NCBI RefSeq assembly: GCF_028858535.1
Contig: NZ_JAPMOU010000002.1
Coordinates: 124,001 to 188,000 of the forward strand
Reading direction: 5' to 3'
Length of the DNA stretch: 64,000 nucleotides
DNA from: Spartinivicinus poritis
GTDB lineage: Bacteria; Pseudomonadota; Gammaproteobacteria; Pseudomonadales; Zooshikellaceae
Shown here: positions 19,501 through 26,863 of the stretch, in pieces
Layout of the letters: each line of letters starts with the position of its first letter
Position numbering within the stretch: the stretch's first letter is position 1
The notes under the pieces: generated by a model
Told to the model about the DNA's origin: nothing
What the model saw: only the letters and a program-made list of their open reading frames with translations
Database searches by the model: none
Made by a program: the position numbers and the translations under genes

Positions 19501-20003
19501 CCTTATTAGGTATTGAGCAGGTTGCCAGCCAGCCCCAGCAATATTGTCAGCAGCGCTATACCATTTGGCGCAACCAATTACGTCAGTTAGGGATTGCTCA
19601 AGATGAGCTCACTAGTGCCTGCCATCAGGTAAAACATGCTATAGAAAACACCTTGGCTGATCCTAAAGCGCAATGGTTTTTAAATCATCAACACCCAGCC
19701 AGCCAGTGCGAATATCCGTTAACTCTGCAAATGCGTGATAAAACCATCCACTATGTAGTAGACCGGACTTTTATTGACACTGATACTAAAATCCGCTGGA
19801 TTATTGATTATAAAACAGTGCAGTTAGCGCAAACGACCGTTAATTCGATTGAAGAAAAGATTGCAGCAGAAGTACAACAGTATCGTGCGCAATTAAAAGG
19901 GTATGTGCAAACCTTCCAAGTGCTGGGTAATGAACCTATTCGCGCAGCTCTTTACTTTACGGATATCCAACACTTGGAAGCGGTTAGTGTCCTGAATGAC
20001 TGA
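16584..20003 (+). CDS. AddA-like UvrD/RecB-family helicase-nuclease
   Basis: A 1139-residue superfamily 1A helicase. Walker A is APAGSGKTGLLT near residue 29, motif Ia TFTRKAAAEM, Walker B LVDEFQDTAKPQ, motif III VGDGMQSCYGFR, motif V IMTVHKAKGLEFDVV, motif VI LLYVAATRA. The C-terminus has a RecB-type nuclease with WIIDYKT and an upstream GTVVHRALYH. The ATG at 16584 follows AGGGTGG by 5 nt, so it is preferred over the GTG at 16575. With the AddB-like protein it should resect DNA ends for recombination. The Chi sequence, if any, cannot be read here. Confidence 0.9.
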   Translation: MSEISRPADWQARQQALDPTGSFAVTAPAGSGKTGLLTQRVLTLLATVKRPEEILCITFTRKAAAEMHSRILNAIRRAQTESEPANEYERQTWLLAKQVLAQDTHYDWQLLVNPNRLRIQTIDSLCAYLVRHFPLQTGFGGMPDILDDASECYQQAVRKFLGLLRQSSPEADLLSKLLLHLDNDLNKLSLLLEGLLSRRDQWLPYVVAADTQQLLQHIEQGLVAVIVDSLTTAARAIHYHGSELVQLADFAGQQLAEENPDHPLNHCIGLTGLPNTTPDAFPQWLALVELLVTKDGSWRKSVTKTIGFPTGKTKAEKLYFKEMKQRMLGLIDVLATQPGLAQQLAYLRLLPPVHYQTKQGELLIALCQLLPLLVAQLMVTFTEQGKVDHTEINRAALAALGSEDAPTDLALVLDYRINHILVDEFQDTAKPQLALLEKLTAGWQTDDGRSLFIVGDGMQSCYGFRDANVGIFLNARQHGIGSVALTPLALTVNFRSQAKVIDWVNNTFQQSFPQQENIPLGAVSYAQSTAFNSALAGTAVECIGFHDETGRQLEAAKTVDLVNQHLAMSATDTIAILVRSRGHLRDIIAALQAAGIKWQATEIDPLVSRAVIQDLLSLTKALLNPADKLAWLATLRAPWCGLSNDDLEILAQTQSASTVLSRIQDETVLAQLSPHGQQRLSLLTPTFQQVANQRQRKPFAQVLAGCWQQIGGEASLDHELSRQEAEVFFATLREYATPFAGLDLAAFENKLNRLYAQPDLDANPQVQIMTVHKAKGLEFDVVILPGLDKQPRADDKSLLVWQQFLSTTGDDHLLLSPVHAYEAQSDAIYDFIRHQQQQKQRLENTRLLYVAATRAIKKLYLLFNGKQQETSGEVKAPVASSLLATIWPAIKDQVSWQTTPVTLPSQPTGPGMDLSTGWRLPSHYQPPAQPYGQLLKAYRGEEFNDEENLPDMVWDEVPRHVGTVVHRALYHITLLGIEQVASQPQQYCQQRYTIWRNQLRQLGIAQDELTSACHQVKHAIENTLADPKAQWFLNHQHPASQCEYPLTLQMRDKTIHYVVDRTFIDTDTKIRWIIDYKTVQLAQTTVNSIEEKIAAEVQQYRAQLKGYVQTFQVLGNEPIRAALYFTDIQHLEAVSVLND

Positions 20004-20016
20004 CTATAGCGTACTG

Positions 20017-21405
20017 CTAACGAATCACCAAATACAAGGCTGCCCCGTTTCGATTGATATATAGCAATACTGAAGACTGACTTTTTTGCAGTGCCCGATG
20101 AAAAGATTCCAGACTAAAAATGCGTTGCTTGTTAGCCCCAATAATAATATCACCCGGCCTTAATCCACTATAGGCAGCTGCTGAGTTAGGCATTAAAGAC
20201 GCCACAAGAATACCTTCACCATCTGGATTGTTTTTAAACTGAGCACCTGCAAGTAATGGATGTAGTTGGTCACTGCTGACAGCAAGACCTTCTGGACTGG
20301 CTACAGTAACGGCTACATTCTTTTGCTTACCTTCGCGTAAAATGGCAAGCTTTACTTGATCGCCAATGGGTTTAATCCCTAACTGGCTACGGAGTTGCCC
20401 CGTGGATGAGGTGGTTTTACCATCCACCGCTAAAATAACATCGCCAGACTTGAGCCCCGCTGTTTCAGCAGGTGAGCCTTGTGCCACATGGGTGATTAAT
20501 ACGCCCAACTGACCATTGGCTAAATTAAATGCTTCCCGCAAACCTGGGGTTATATCCTGTATACCTACTCCAATTTGGCCTCGTCTCACTTCTCCATGTT
20601 TAATAATTTGCATCATACTGGCTTTTGCCATGTTAATAGGGATAGCAAAACCAATACCTACATTACCACCAGCTGGCGCAATGATGGCGGTATTTATTCC
20701 GACTAATTCTCCTTTTAAGTTAACCAAGGCACCGCCAGAGTTACCTGGATTAATGGATGCATCGGTTTGAATAAAGTTTTCATAGCCTTCGATCCCTAAA
20801 CCGCTTCGCCCTAGTGCACTGACCACACCTGTCGTCACGGTTTGTCCTAAACCAAAAGGGTTTCCAATCGCCACAACAAAATCGCCCACTTCCAGGTTAT
20901 TGGAGTCTGTCATTACCACTTCGGTTAAATTACGAGCGTCTATTTTTAGTACGGCTATATCCAAATCAGGATCTGAGCCAATGACTTTCGCTTGATAGCT
21001 ACGGCCATCAATTAAGGCTACTTGCACTTCATCAGCATCTTTAACCACATGGTAGTTGGTTAATACAACCCCTTTTTTGGCGTTGACAATCACCCCAGAG
21101 CCAGCACTCTGCTGTTGTTTTTTGGGCTGTTGACGATACCGCTTTTGATCAGGAATATTAAAAAAATGTCGGAAAAAAGGATCATTTAATAGCGGATTAT
21201 ACCGGTACTGCAGAGTAGAATAAGTTGCTATGTTGACGACTGCCGGATTCACTTGTTTTAGCATCGGTGCCAGAGAGGGATAAGGCTTCCCTGAAGCATC
21301 TACACTAGGAATAGCTCCCAAGGCTAATGGGCTGTAGATAATAGTGAGTAAAATATTGACACTTAAAATAGCCAGTATTCTCATAAGCAGTTTTCCAAAT
21401 AGCAA
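20017..21405 (-). CDS. degQ: DegQ/DegP-type periplasmic serine endopeptidase
   Basis: A 462-residue HtrA protein. A hydrophobic export signal (about 8-30) precedes the trypsin-like domain with the triad H119 (TNYHVV), D149 (DPDLDIAVLK) and S223 (NPGNSGGALVN). Two PDZ domains follow (about 270-360 and 375-455, with GQIGVGIQD and GLRPGDIIIG). Two PDZ domains and a full signal fit DegQ/DegP rather than one-PDZ DegS. The Q-rich linker region RQQPKKQQQSAGSG lies where the LA loop occurs. It degrades misfolded envelope proteins. It is convergent with the AddA-like gene, 13 bp apart. Initiation at M8 (MRILAI) is also possible. Confidence 0.92.
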   Translation of the reverse strand: MLFGKLLMRILAILSVNILLTIIYSPLALGAIPSVDASGKPYPSLAPMLKQVNPAVVNIATYSTLQYRYNPLLNDPFFRHFFNIPDQKRYRQQPKKQQQSAGSGVIVNAKKGVVLTNYHVVKDADEVQVALIDGRSYQAKVIGSDPDLDIAVLKIDARNLTEVVMTDSNNLEVGDFVVAIGNPFGLGQTVTTGVVSALGRSGLGIEGYENFIQTDASINPGNSGGALVNLKGELVGINTAIIAPAGGNVGIGFAIPINMAKASMMQIIKHGEVRRGQIGVGIQDITPGLREAFNLANGQLGVLITHVAQGSPAETAGLKSGDVILAVDGKTTSSTGQLRSQLGIKPIGDQVKLAILREGKQKNVAVTVASPEGLAVSSDQLHPLLAGAQFKNNPDGEGILVASLMPNSAAAYSGLRPGDIIIGANKQRIFSLESFHRALQKSQSSVLLYINRNGAALYLVIR

Positions 21406-21853
21406 TAAAGAATCGATACAAAATAATCAGATGAACTTGCAATGAAAATTTCTATGAACATTCCATTGTGTTTATTTACATAGTGCTTTAGAAAGTCGTT
21501 TTCAACAACTGATGGCGAACTTTTCTTAAGATCCTTCCTATAAACAGCTAGCAAATGCAGCAGGTAGTCATAAACACAGTCAAAATTGGCTAACAAATGT
21601 GCTCATAAATAGAATTTATCTGTCTCATAACAAAATATTTTTGTCAAACAGCTGATTTTCTTGCAACTTCTCTTACAATAGAAACTGTTGAGGAGTGAAT
21701 TATAAAACTGCATCAACACACGCAATCACAAATAAGGGACGTGCACGAAATAACTTGCTAGATTTTTGTTCCAAAACCGTAAGTTATTTCGTGCACGTTC
21801 CTAAGGTTCTTGTTACCCGTTGATCGGGTAGTTTGTATTTAGTAGGAATTAAA
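21406..21853. other. Divergent promoter region of degQ and aroF
   Basis: About 450 bp. A 71-codon minus-strand frame overlaps the degQ start but shows no family features and is not annotated. The conspicuous element is the 21-bp inverted repeat next to aroF, listed separately. Confidence 0.5.
21736..21801. repeat. 66-bp inverted-repeat element upstream of aroF
   Basis: The arms are 21736-21756 (GGGACGTGCACGAAATAACTT) and 21781-21801, complementary over all 21 positions except one that becomes a G-U pair in RNA. The loop is 24 nt. Both ends are flanked by TAA. The symmetry and flanking triplet fit a miniature inverted-repeat insertion; the position 53 bp before the aroF start also allows a leader hairpin. 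No leader peptide is visible. Confidence 0.8.
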
Positions 21854-22936
21854 ATGTCGGACATTATCATTGATAACCTGAATGTAGAATCTCAAGATCT
21901 ACTGGTTACCCCGGAAGAGCTCAAACAGTCAATAGCACTGTCTGAGCAGGCCGCTCATGTTGTCTCCACAGGCCGTGAAACCATCCAAAATATTTTGGAT
22001 CGCAAGGATCACCGACTATTTATTGTCGTGGGCCCCTGCTCTATTCATGATGTAGACGCAGCTAAGGACTATGCTGCTCGCCTGAAAAAACTGGCAGAAG
22101 CTGTACAAGATACCCTTTATATTGTGATGCGTGTGTATTTTGAAAAACCAAGAACAACAACGGGTTGGAAAGGACTCATTAACGACCCTTATTTAAATGA
22201 CTCGTTTAAAATTCAAGATGGCCTTCGAATTGGTCGGCAACTGTTGTTAGATATTGCAGAAATCGGCTTGCCAACTGCAACAGAAGCATTAGACCCTATT
22301 TCACCACAGTACTTACAAGATTTGATTAGCTGGTCAGCCATCGGGGCACGAACCACAGAGTCGCAAACCCACCGGGAAATGGCCAGTGGATTGTCTTCGT
22401 CTGTTGGTTTTAAAAATGGTACTGATGGCAGCTTAACCGTGGCAATTAATGCACTGGAATCTGTCTCCAGCCCGCACCGTTTTCTGGGAATTAATCGCCA
22501 GGGGCAGGTGGCTATTATTCATACTAAAGGTAACCCTTATGGGCATGTCGTGCTTCGGGGTGGAAATGGTCGGCCTAACTATGACTCAGTCAATGTAGCA
22601 CTTTGTGAGCAAGAGTTACTGAGCCATAAATTACCAGCCAATATTATGATCGACTGTAGTCATGCTAACTCTAATAAGGATCCTGCATTACAGCCGTTGG
22701 TACTGGATAATGTGGCCAATCAGATTATCGAAGGCAATAAATCCATTATTGGCTTGATGGTTGAGAGTAATATTGGCTGGGGTAATCAAAAAATTTCTGA
22801 TGACATGCAATACGGTGTCTCAGTGACTGATGCCTGTATTGATTGGTCAACCACCGAAAACATTATTCTTGAAATGAGAAATAAGCTAAAAGGTGTGTTA
22901 GAAAAGCGCGGTACCTTACCAGCCAGTGCAGAGTAA
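21854..22936 (+). CDS. aroF: 3-deoxy-7-phosphoheptulonate (DAHP) synthase, tyrosine-sensitive type
   Basis: A 360-residue class I DAHP synthase, joining phosphoenolpyruvate and erythrose 4-phosphate as the first step to aromatic amino acids and chorismate. Motifs: VVGPCSIHD, VYFEKPRTTTGWKGLINDP, ATEALDPISPQYLQDLISWSAIG, GLSSSVGFKNGTDGS, DCSHANSNKDP and IGLMVESNI. The ALDP-SPQYL segment and the long N-terminus ending VTPEELKQS match AroF and not AroG or AroH, so feedback by tyrosine is inferred. The ATG at 21854 with TAGGA upstream is preferred over the frame start at 21833. A large hairpin precedes the gene. Confidence 0.93.
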   Translation: MSDIIIDNLNVESQDLLVTPEELKQSIALSEQAAHVVSTGRETIQNILDRKDHRLFIVVGPCSIHDVDAAKDYAARLKKLAEAVQDTLYIVMRVYFEKPRTTTGWKGLINDPYLNDSFKIQDGLRIGRQLLLDIAEIGLPTATEALDPISPQYLQDLISWSAIGARTTESQTHREMASGLSSSVGFKNGTDGSLTVAINALESVSSPHRFLGINRQGQVAIIHTKGNPYGHVVLRGGNGRPNYDSVNVALCEQELLSHKLPANIMIDCSHANSNKDPALQPLVLDNVANQIIEGNKSIIGLMVESNIGWGNQKISDDMQYGVSVTDACIDWSTTENIILEMRNKLKGVLEKRGTLPASAE

Positions 22937-22952
22937 GACTACAGCCAAAGTA

Positions 22953-22988
22953 GCTAGCCCAGCTATTTGATTAAATACTTGGGCTAGC
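22953..22988 (+). terminator. Possible aroF terminator
   Basis: GCTAGCCCA (22953-22961) pairs with TGGGCTAGC (22980-22988) around an 18-nt loop 17 bp after the aroF stop. There is no U-tract, so factor-dependent termination or transcript protection is as likely. Confidence 0.4.
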
Positions 22989-23046
22989 CAGTTAAGTCGT
23001 TTGTCTAGTGCAGTTGATAAAAAGTGAGCAGGCCAAAGGAAATAGT

Positions 23047-23400
23047 TTAAAAGTCAAATGCCAGCTGTTGTGGCTCTAAAGCCTCTTCCAGGTCGGCTTT
23101 TCGACTAGAGGCTGATTTACTGCGTGGCATATTACTAATTCGGCGATCTAATATTGCCTTACAAATGGGGCAAACCTTCCCGATCTGAGCACCAGTGAGC
23201 ACATCCACATAATGTGAATGTTGTAATACTTCAGTGCACAGGGTGCGATCCATCGAGGCTTCTATATCATAGTTAGCCTCCATGAGATGCTTCACGTTAT
23301 TGGTTAAATCCTGCACTATAAAGTAATCGGATAAAATGGATTGTTTATAGCGTTTCACAGTGGCTACTTCGATCCTGCAAAAAAGGTCTGTAAGATACAC
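23047..23400 (-). CDS. Hypothetical protein with a C-terminal CPIC motif
   Basis: A 117-residue soluble protein I do not recognise. It has a helical N-terminal half (YKQSILSDYFIVQDLTNNVKHLMEA) and a central SMDRTLCTEVLQHSHYVDVLTG. GKVCPICKAILDRR follows at about 74-87; together with C55 and H61/H63 it could bind zinc. The tail is basic then acidic and ends QQLAFDF. A shorter start at a GTG giving VKRYKQ is possible. It is divergent from greB and convergent with aroF. Confidence 0.6.
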   Translation of the reverse strand: MYLTDLFCRIEVATVKRYKQSILSDYFIVQDLTNNVKHLMEANYDIEASMDRTLCTEVLQHSHYVDVLTGAQIGKVCPICKAILDRRISNMPRSKSASSRKADLEEALEPQQLAFDF

Positions 23401-23576
23401 TAATTAGGTTTCGTTGAATACATTTTTTTAACCAGCGTCAATGGCTTTAAACGAATACAATACCCAAAGTGTAGGGTTTTTAGGGAAGATGATCGAATGA
23501 CAAACTCCTATAAACCTTAACATCAGCCTTGAAGGGTATAAATACAACAGATAGGTTTGGCTACAGGATATACATT

Positions 23577-24083
23577 ATGAGTCGTTACCGCCCTCCTCAG
23601 CCGCCAAGCAATCATTATATTACACCTAGTGGTCATGCTCGATTAAAGGAGGAATTGGACTATTTATGGCGAGTTAAACGCCCTCAAGTCACGCAAACAG
23701 TGAGTGAGGCCGCAGCCTTAGGTGATCGCTCTGAAAATGCGGAATACATCTATGGTAAAAAGCAGCTACGTGAAATTGATCGCCGGGTACGCTATTTAAG
23801 AAAACGGCTCGATAAACTGGTGGTGGTTGATCAATTACCCAGCGATATCAATAAAGTCTATTTTGGTGCTTGGATACAATTAGAAAATGAAGCTGGTGAG
23901 GCATTCACCTATCGAATCGTTGGTCCTGATGAATTTGATTTAAAACAAGGGTTAATTAGTATGGATGCGCCTTTAGCACGTGCTTTGTTAGGTAAACAAT
24001 TGGATGACGAAGTGGTCGTGAACACACCCGAAGGTGAACAAACTTACTGGATCATTAATGTTTGGTATCCTCAGCAAGAATAA
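23577..24083 (+). CDS. greB: Transcription elongation factor GreB
   Basis: A 168-residue protein when started at the ATG at 23577, giving MSRYRPPQPPSNHYITPSG, the usual GreB N-terminus; the longer frame from 23529 adds sixteen unsupported residues. Residues 15-85 form the coiled coil with the acidic tip ALGDRSENAEYIYGKKQLREIDRR (tip D/E residues), and residues 90-165 the FKBP-like domain (VGPDEFDLKQGLISMDAPLARALLG). It rescues backtracked RNA polymerase by stimulating transcript cleavage. A monocistronic unit. Confidence 0.95.
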   Translation: MSRYRPPQPPSNHYITPSGHARLKEELDYLWRVKRPQVTQTVSEAAALGDRSENAEYIYGKKQLREIDRRVRYLRKRLDKLVVVDQLPSDINKVYFGAWIQLENEAGEAFTYRIVGPDEFDLKQGLISMDAPLARALLGKQLDDEVVVNTPEGEQTYWIINVWYPQQE

Positions 24084-24204
24084 ACTTTCAGTAAAGTAAG
24101 AAACTTGTGTAGTGTTGTTTGGGTCAAATAAAATATTCAGTGAAGTGTCTGATATGGAGTAAGCTTTTTGCGAAACTCTAATTAGAACAGAAATACCCCT
24201 GCGG

Positions 24205-24265
24205 AAAGTTGTCGTAAAAGCTGCTTTTAGCCCCCTCTCCCTCTGGGAGCGGGTTGGGGTGAGGG
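24205..24265. repeat. Dispersed GC-rich repeat, copy 2 (inverted)
   Basis: The complement reads CCCTCACCCCAACCCGCTCC, then CAGAGGGAGAGGG, GCTAAAAGCAGCTTTTACGA and onward, matching the element at 12937-12995 in the opposite orientation. It sits between greB and the propeptide-like gene, upstream of the latter's start. Confidence 0.65.
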
Positions 24266-24285
24266 TATAATAAAAAGAGCGAAGT

Positions 24286-24564
24286 ATGAAAACTATTTTA
24301 ACCAGTATTATCTTGATCAGTTTCACTGCAACCAGTTATGCGGGTGAACCGTCTGTACCAGCGGCAGCTGCTAAAACCAGTCCTGCAGGCTCTTCCCCGG
24401 TTGTGGCTCAAGATGACCGGATAGTCGAAATGTTAAAAAAATCCGGCAAAATATCTCCCGATGCCACCAAGGAAGAAATACAACAAGCGGTACACCAGTA
24501 CTTAGAAAAAAGAGCTAAATTAAATCAAGCTAGAAAAAATAAACCGCCTAAAAATTCACCATAG
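24286..24564 (+). CDS. Small exported protein resembling the propeptide of the neighbouring M6 proteases
   Basis: A 92-residue protein with a clear signal peptide (MKTILTSIILISFTATSYAG) and an Ala/Pro/Ser-rich spacer. The remaining segment VEMLKKSGKISPDATKEE...AVHQYLEKR (about 47-76) closely matches the prodomains of the M6 proteases at 30877 (ITKLLKKTGRLHQDASPSE..AVLAYLKE) and 33720 (ISMLKKSGKIDQTATNQE..AVLKNYLQQR). There is no catalytic domain, and the protein ends in a basic, proline-rich tail. Free propeptides of other protease families act as inhibitors or folding helpers, so this may regulate the secreted M6 enzymes 6 kb away; that is inference. It could also be a remnant of a deleted third M6 gene, although the frame is intact and short. 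Confidence 0.72.
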   Translation: MKTILTSIILISFTATSYAGEPSVPAAAAKTSPAGSSPVVAQDDRIVEMLKKSGKISPDATKEEIQQAVHQYLEKRAKLNQARKNKPPKNSP

Positions 24565-25120
24565 GATGGCGGTTAATAGATCAGGTCTTATTTGGCTGCT
24601 TGTCCTTTCGTATTTTAGGTGTGTCGTAATAAGACCTAGTCCCAGGTTTTTACCCATTAACCATTGCTATTGATAACTTCTAACCTAGCTTTTTCAGGTA
24701 ATTTAAGCCGAACCGGCCATTTTCTAATCGTTTAGACAGCACTTCATACCGCAGCTAACGCAATGGTGGCTACGGTATCTACATCCCCCGTATAGTCAAT
24801 ACATTGCTTTAAAATAGCGGATAACCCTTGATGACTGACAATAGCTGTTACAACAGGATGAACAGCATCAACTCCCTTACCTTTCCATGGTGATACGAAT
24901 ATGGCTGATAACAGCCAGTCTGAGTCTAGTTCCAGCACGACAGATACATCCAAGCGTCCTGGTTATGGTGGATTATTAGTCAGTGCGTATGATACCACTG
25001 AAACCATTGTACTTTATTGTTTGCAAATAATCACAAATAAACACGAAAAGCCAACATATAAATTTAAATACGACACTAGACTTATAAGTCCTTACGTCAG
25101 TACTAAATAAGATTAAATAA
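24565..25120. other. Intergenic region containing gene debris
   Basis: No intact gene. The middle holds the frameshifted C-terminus of an ADP-ribosylglycohydrolase on the minus strand (separate entry). The rest is AT-rich and carries the promoter of the S74-domain gene; no hairpin terminator was found after the propeptide-like gene. Confidence 0.6.
24680..24953 (-). pseudogene. C-terminal remnant of an ADP-ribosylglycohydrolase
   Basis: From about 24953 the minus strand encodes GKGVDAVHPVVTAIVSHQGL and then CIDYTGDVDTVATIALAAV, the metal-binding GD-x-DT-x-A-x-I-A signature of the DraG/ARH family. The frame stops at 24744. In the next frame, directly after it, comes EVLSKRLENGRFGLNYLKKL with a stop at 24680-24682, which is the usual C-terminus of the family. 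The N-terminal two thirds is missing. So the gene is both truncated and frameshifted. Intact relatives remove ADP-ribose from proteins. Confidence 0.72.
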
Positions 25121-25801
25121 ATGAAATTATCTAAATTGTTATTAACCAGCGCTATAACGCTAAGCACTATTTCTACTGCTGATGCTAAAACCTCTACAAG
25201 CAAAGTCTACTGTGGCAAAGTTGATGGTAGTGATTGGTACTGGTTATATAATGAAGACGGTAGTCATCAGACCGTTACTGGTGAGTGGCATATTGATAAA
25301 GTCTCTGCATTTGCAGAAAAGCACTATCTCACTATAGAGTTTGATGAATACATAGGTTTTCAAAGCCAATGTAAATCAGGTTACTATGCTCATCCAGGCT
25401 GGCACTCATTAAGTGCATGGCATCGATTTAAAGTTAACATAACAGGTTCTGTTAATGATGATTTTTTCTATGCATCAGGCAGAGAGAGTCTAATGTGGCC
25501 TTTTAATCCAAGCGATATCCGCCTAAAGCAAAACATTCAGCCTTTACAAGACAACTTAGATAAAGTCAGTCGTCTACATGGCTATAGCTATTCATGGCGT
25601 CCTGACAGTATTCAAGGCCATTTGGCTGGCCAGTATGAATATGGTGTTATTGCACAAGAAATTCAAGCTGAATTTCCAGCGTTAGTAAAGCAAGATGCTC
25701 AAGGCTATTTGCGCGTTGATTACCGTGGTTTAGTTCCCGTTCTACTTGAGTCTATCAAAGCGCTCAAAGCACGAGTTGAAGCTCTAGAAGCTATACACTA
25801 G
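25121..25801 (+). CDS. Exported protein with a C-terminal S74 intramolecular chaperone domain
   Basis: A 226-residue protein. A signal peptide (about 1-22, ending ISTADAK) is followed by an unfamiliar 105-residue domain with two cysteines (C31, C84) and several Trp/Tyr residues. From residue 131 the peptidase S74 domain starts: SDIRLKQNIQPLQDNLDKV with the Ser131/Lys136 self-cleavage pair, then YGVIAQEIQAEFP, LRVDYRGLVPVLLESIKAL and a final heptad ALKARVEALEA. S74 domains trimerise phage tail spikes and cut themselves off. A short exported bacterial protein with an intact dyad suggests a surface or secreted trimer whose chaperone is released. No phage genes adjoin it. Confidence 0.82.
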   Translation: MKLSKLLLTSAITLSTISTADAKTSTSKVYCGKVDGSDWYWLYNEDGSHQTVTGEWHIDKVSAFAEKHYLTIEFDEYIGFQSQCKSGYYAHPGWHSLSAWHRFKVNITGSVNDDFFYASGRESLMWPFNPSDIRLKQNIQPLQDNLDKVSRLHGYSYSWRPDSIQGHLAGQYEYGVIAQEIQAEFPALVKQDAQGYLRVDYRGLVPVLLESIKALKARVEALEAIH

Positions 25802-25959
25802 TAGCCCTATACAGCGGAAAGGACTCTGCTGTATTTACTGCTTAATACGACTTTCAAGCAGCCTGTCGAGCTTGTTATTATTAGCGCTAACCGCCTAATG
25901 ATTCATAAGGAATACTGCTAAACTTTCTTGTAAGTAAGGACCGATGAAAGTGTTTTCTA

Positions 25960-26724
25960 ATGCGACAGCTAATCGCTCTAGTTTTGTTAGTGGTATGTAC
26001 CTTATCTGCGTCTGAAGAACAAGTTTTGAAAATTTCAACAGGCGAATATCCACCTTGGTCATCAAAAGACTTTAAACATGGTGGGTTTGTACACCACATC
26101 ATTTCAGAAGCATTTAAACGTAAAGGGTACAAGGTTGCTTTCATCTACCATAAATGGGCTAGAAGCTACAAAGAAGGCTTGTTAGGCCATGTTCATGCAA
26201 CAGCTTATTGGATGTGTGTTGCCAAACGAAAAAAGCATTTTTACTGTAGCGACCCCCTTTATGAAGAGGACTATGTATTCTTCCATCTTAAATCAACAGA
26301 ATTTACCAGCTGGAAAACATTAAGCAGCCTTGGCCAATACAGAATTGGTGCTACTCGAGGTTACACTTACACTGAAGCCTTTTGGGATGCAGAAAAGACA
26401 GGACGTTTAAATATCATTGTTAACAATACTGATGAAATTAGCTTTAATATGCTGTTGAGAAATCGTTTAGATATATTTGTTACAGGCTCAGTGGCTGGTT
26501 ATTCTCTTCTTCACAAGAAGTTCCCCACTTCATTTTCTAAACAAATTACCTATAATTCGAAACCTCTAGTTTCTAATACACAACATTTGCTATTCCCTAA
26601 AAATAAAGCTAGTTCAATCAGGCTACTTGAGATATTCAACGATGCTTTAAAGTCTATGAAAGAAGATGGCTCCTTTGAAAAATACTATGATCAATTAATA
26701 GAAGGTTACTATGAGAAACCCTAA
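25960..26724 (+). CDS. Periplasmic solute-binding family 3 protein (orphan)
   Basis: A 254-residue exported protein: signal peptide MRQLIALVLLVVCTLSAS, then the family start VLKISTGEYPPWSSKDFKHGG and the usual order of LIGATRGYTY-type hinge motif (YRIGATRGYTYTEAF) and NTDEISFNMLLRNRLDIF lobe-2 motif. It is most like its neighbours at 26858 and 27668, forming a local group of paralogues without any permease. A better-placed ribosome site (AAGGA) lies before an ATG at 25943 in another frame, so the translation start may involve that short overlapping frame, or the N-terminus may have suffered a small indel. Confidence 0.8.
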   Translation: MRQLIALVLLVVCTLSASEEQVLKISTGEYPPWSSKDFKHGGFVHHIISEAFKRKGYKVAFIYHKWARSYKEGLLGHVHATAYWMCVAKRKKHFYCSDPLYEEDYVFFHLKSTEFTSWKTLSSLGQYRIGATRGYTYTEAFWDAEKTGRLNIIVNNTDEISFNMLLRNRLDIFVTGSVAGYSLLHKKFPTSFSKQITYNSKPLVSNTQHLLFPKNKASSIRLLEIFNDALKSMKEDGSFEKYYDQLIEGYYEKP

Positions 26725-26863
26725 CCTACTATTTAGTTAATCTCTCTAGCACCTTATCAAGTTTACTATTGATAAGCTTGACGCTGCCTAACAACAACGT
26801 AAGACTGGACTACACTAGATAGTGTATTAATAATTGTTGTAATCATATAGTTATAAGTTGGTT

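Noticed and set aside
21381-21596. 71-codon minus-strand ORF overlapping the degQ start
   Set aside because: No ribosome site, no family pattern, and it overlaps a sure gene.
24901-25110. 69-codon plus-strand ORF
   Set aside because: It lies antisense to the ADP-ribosylglycohydrolase remnant and shows no coding character.
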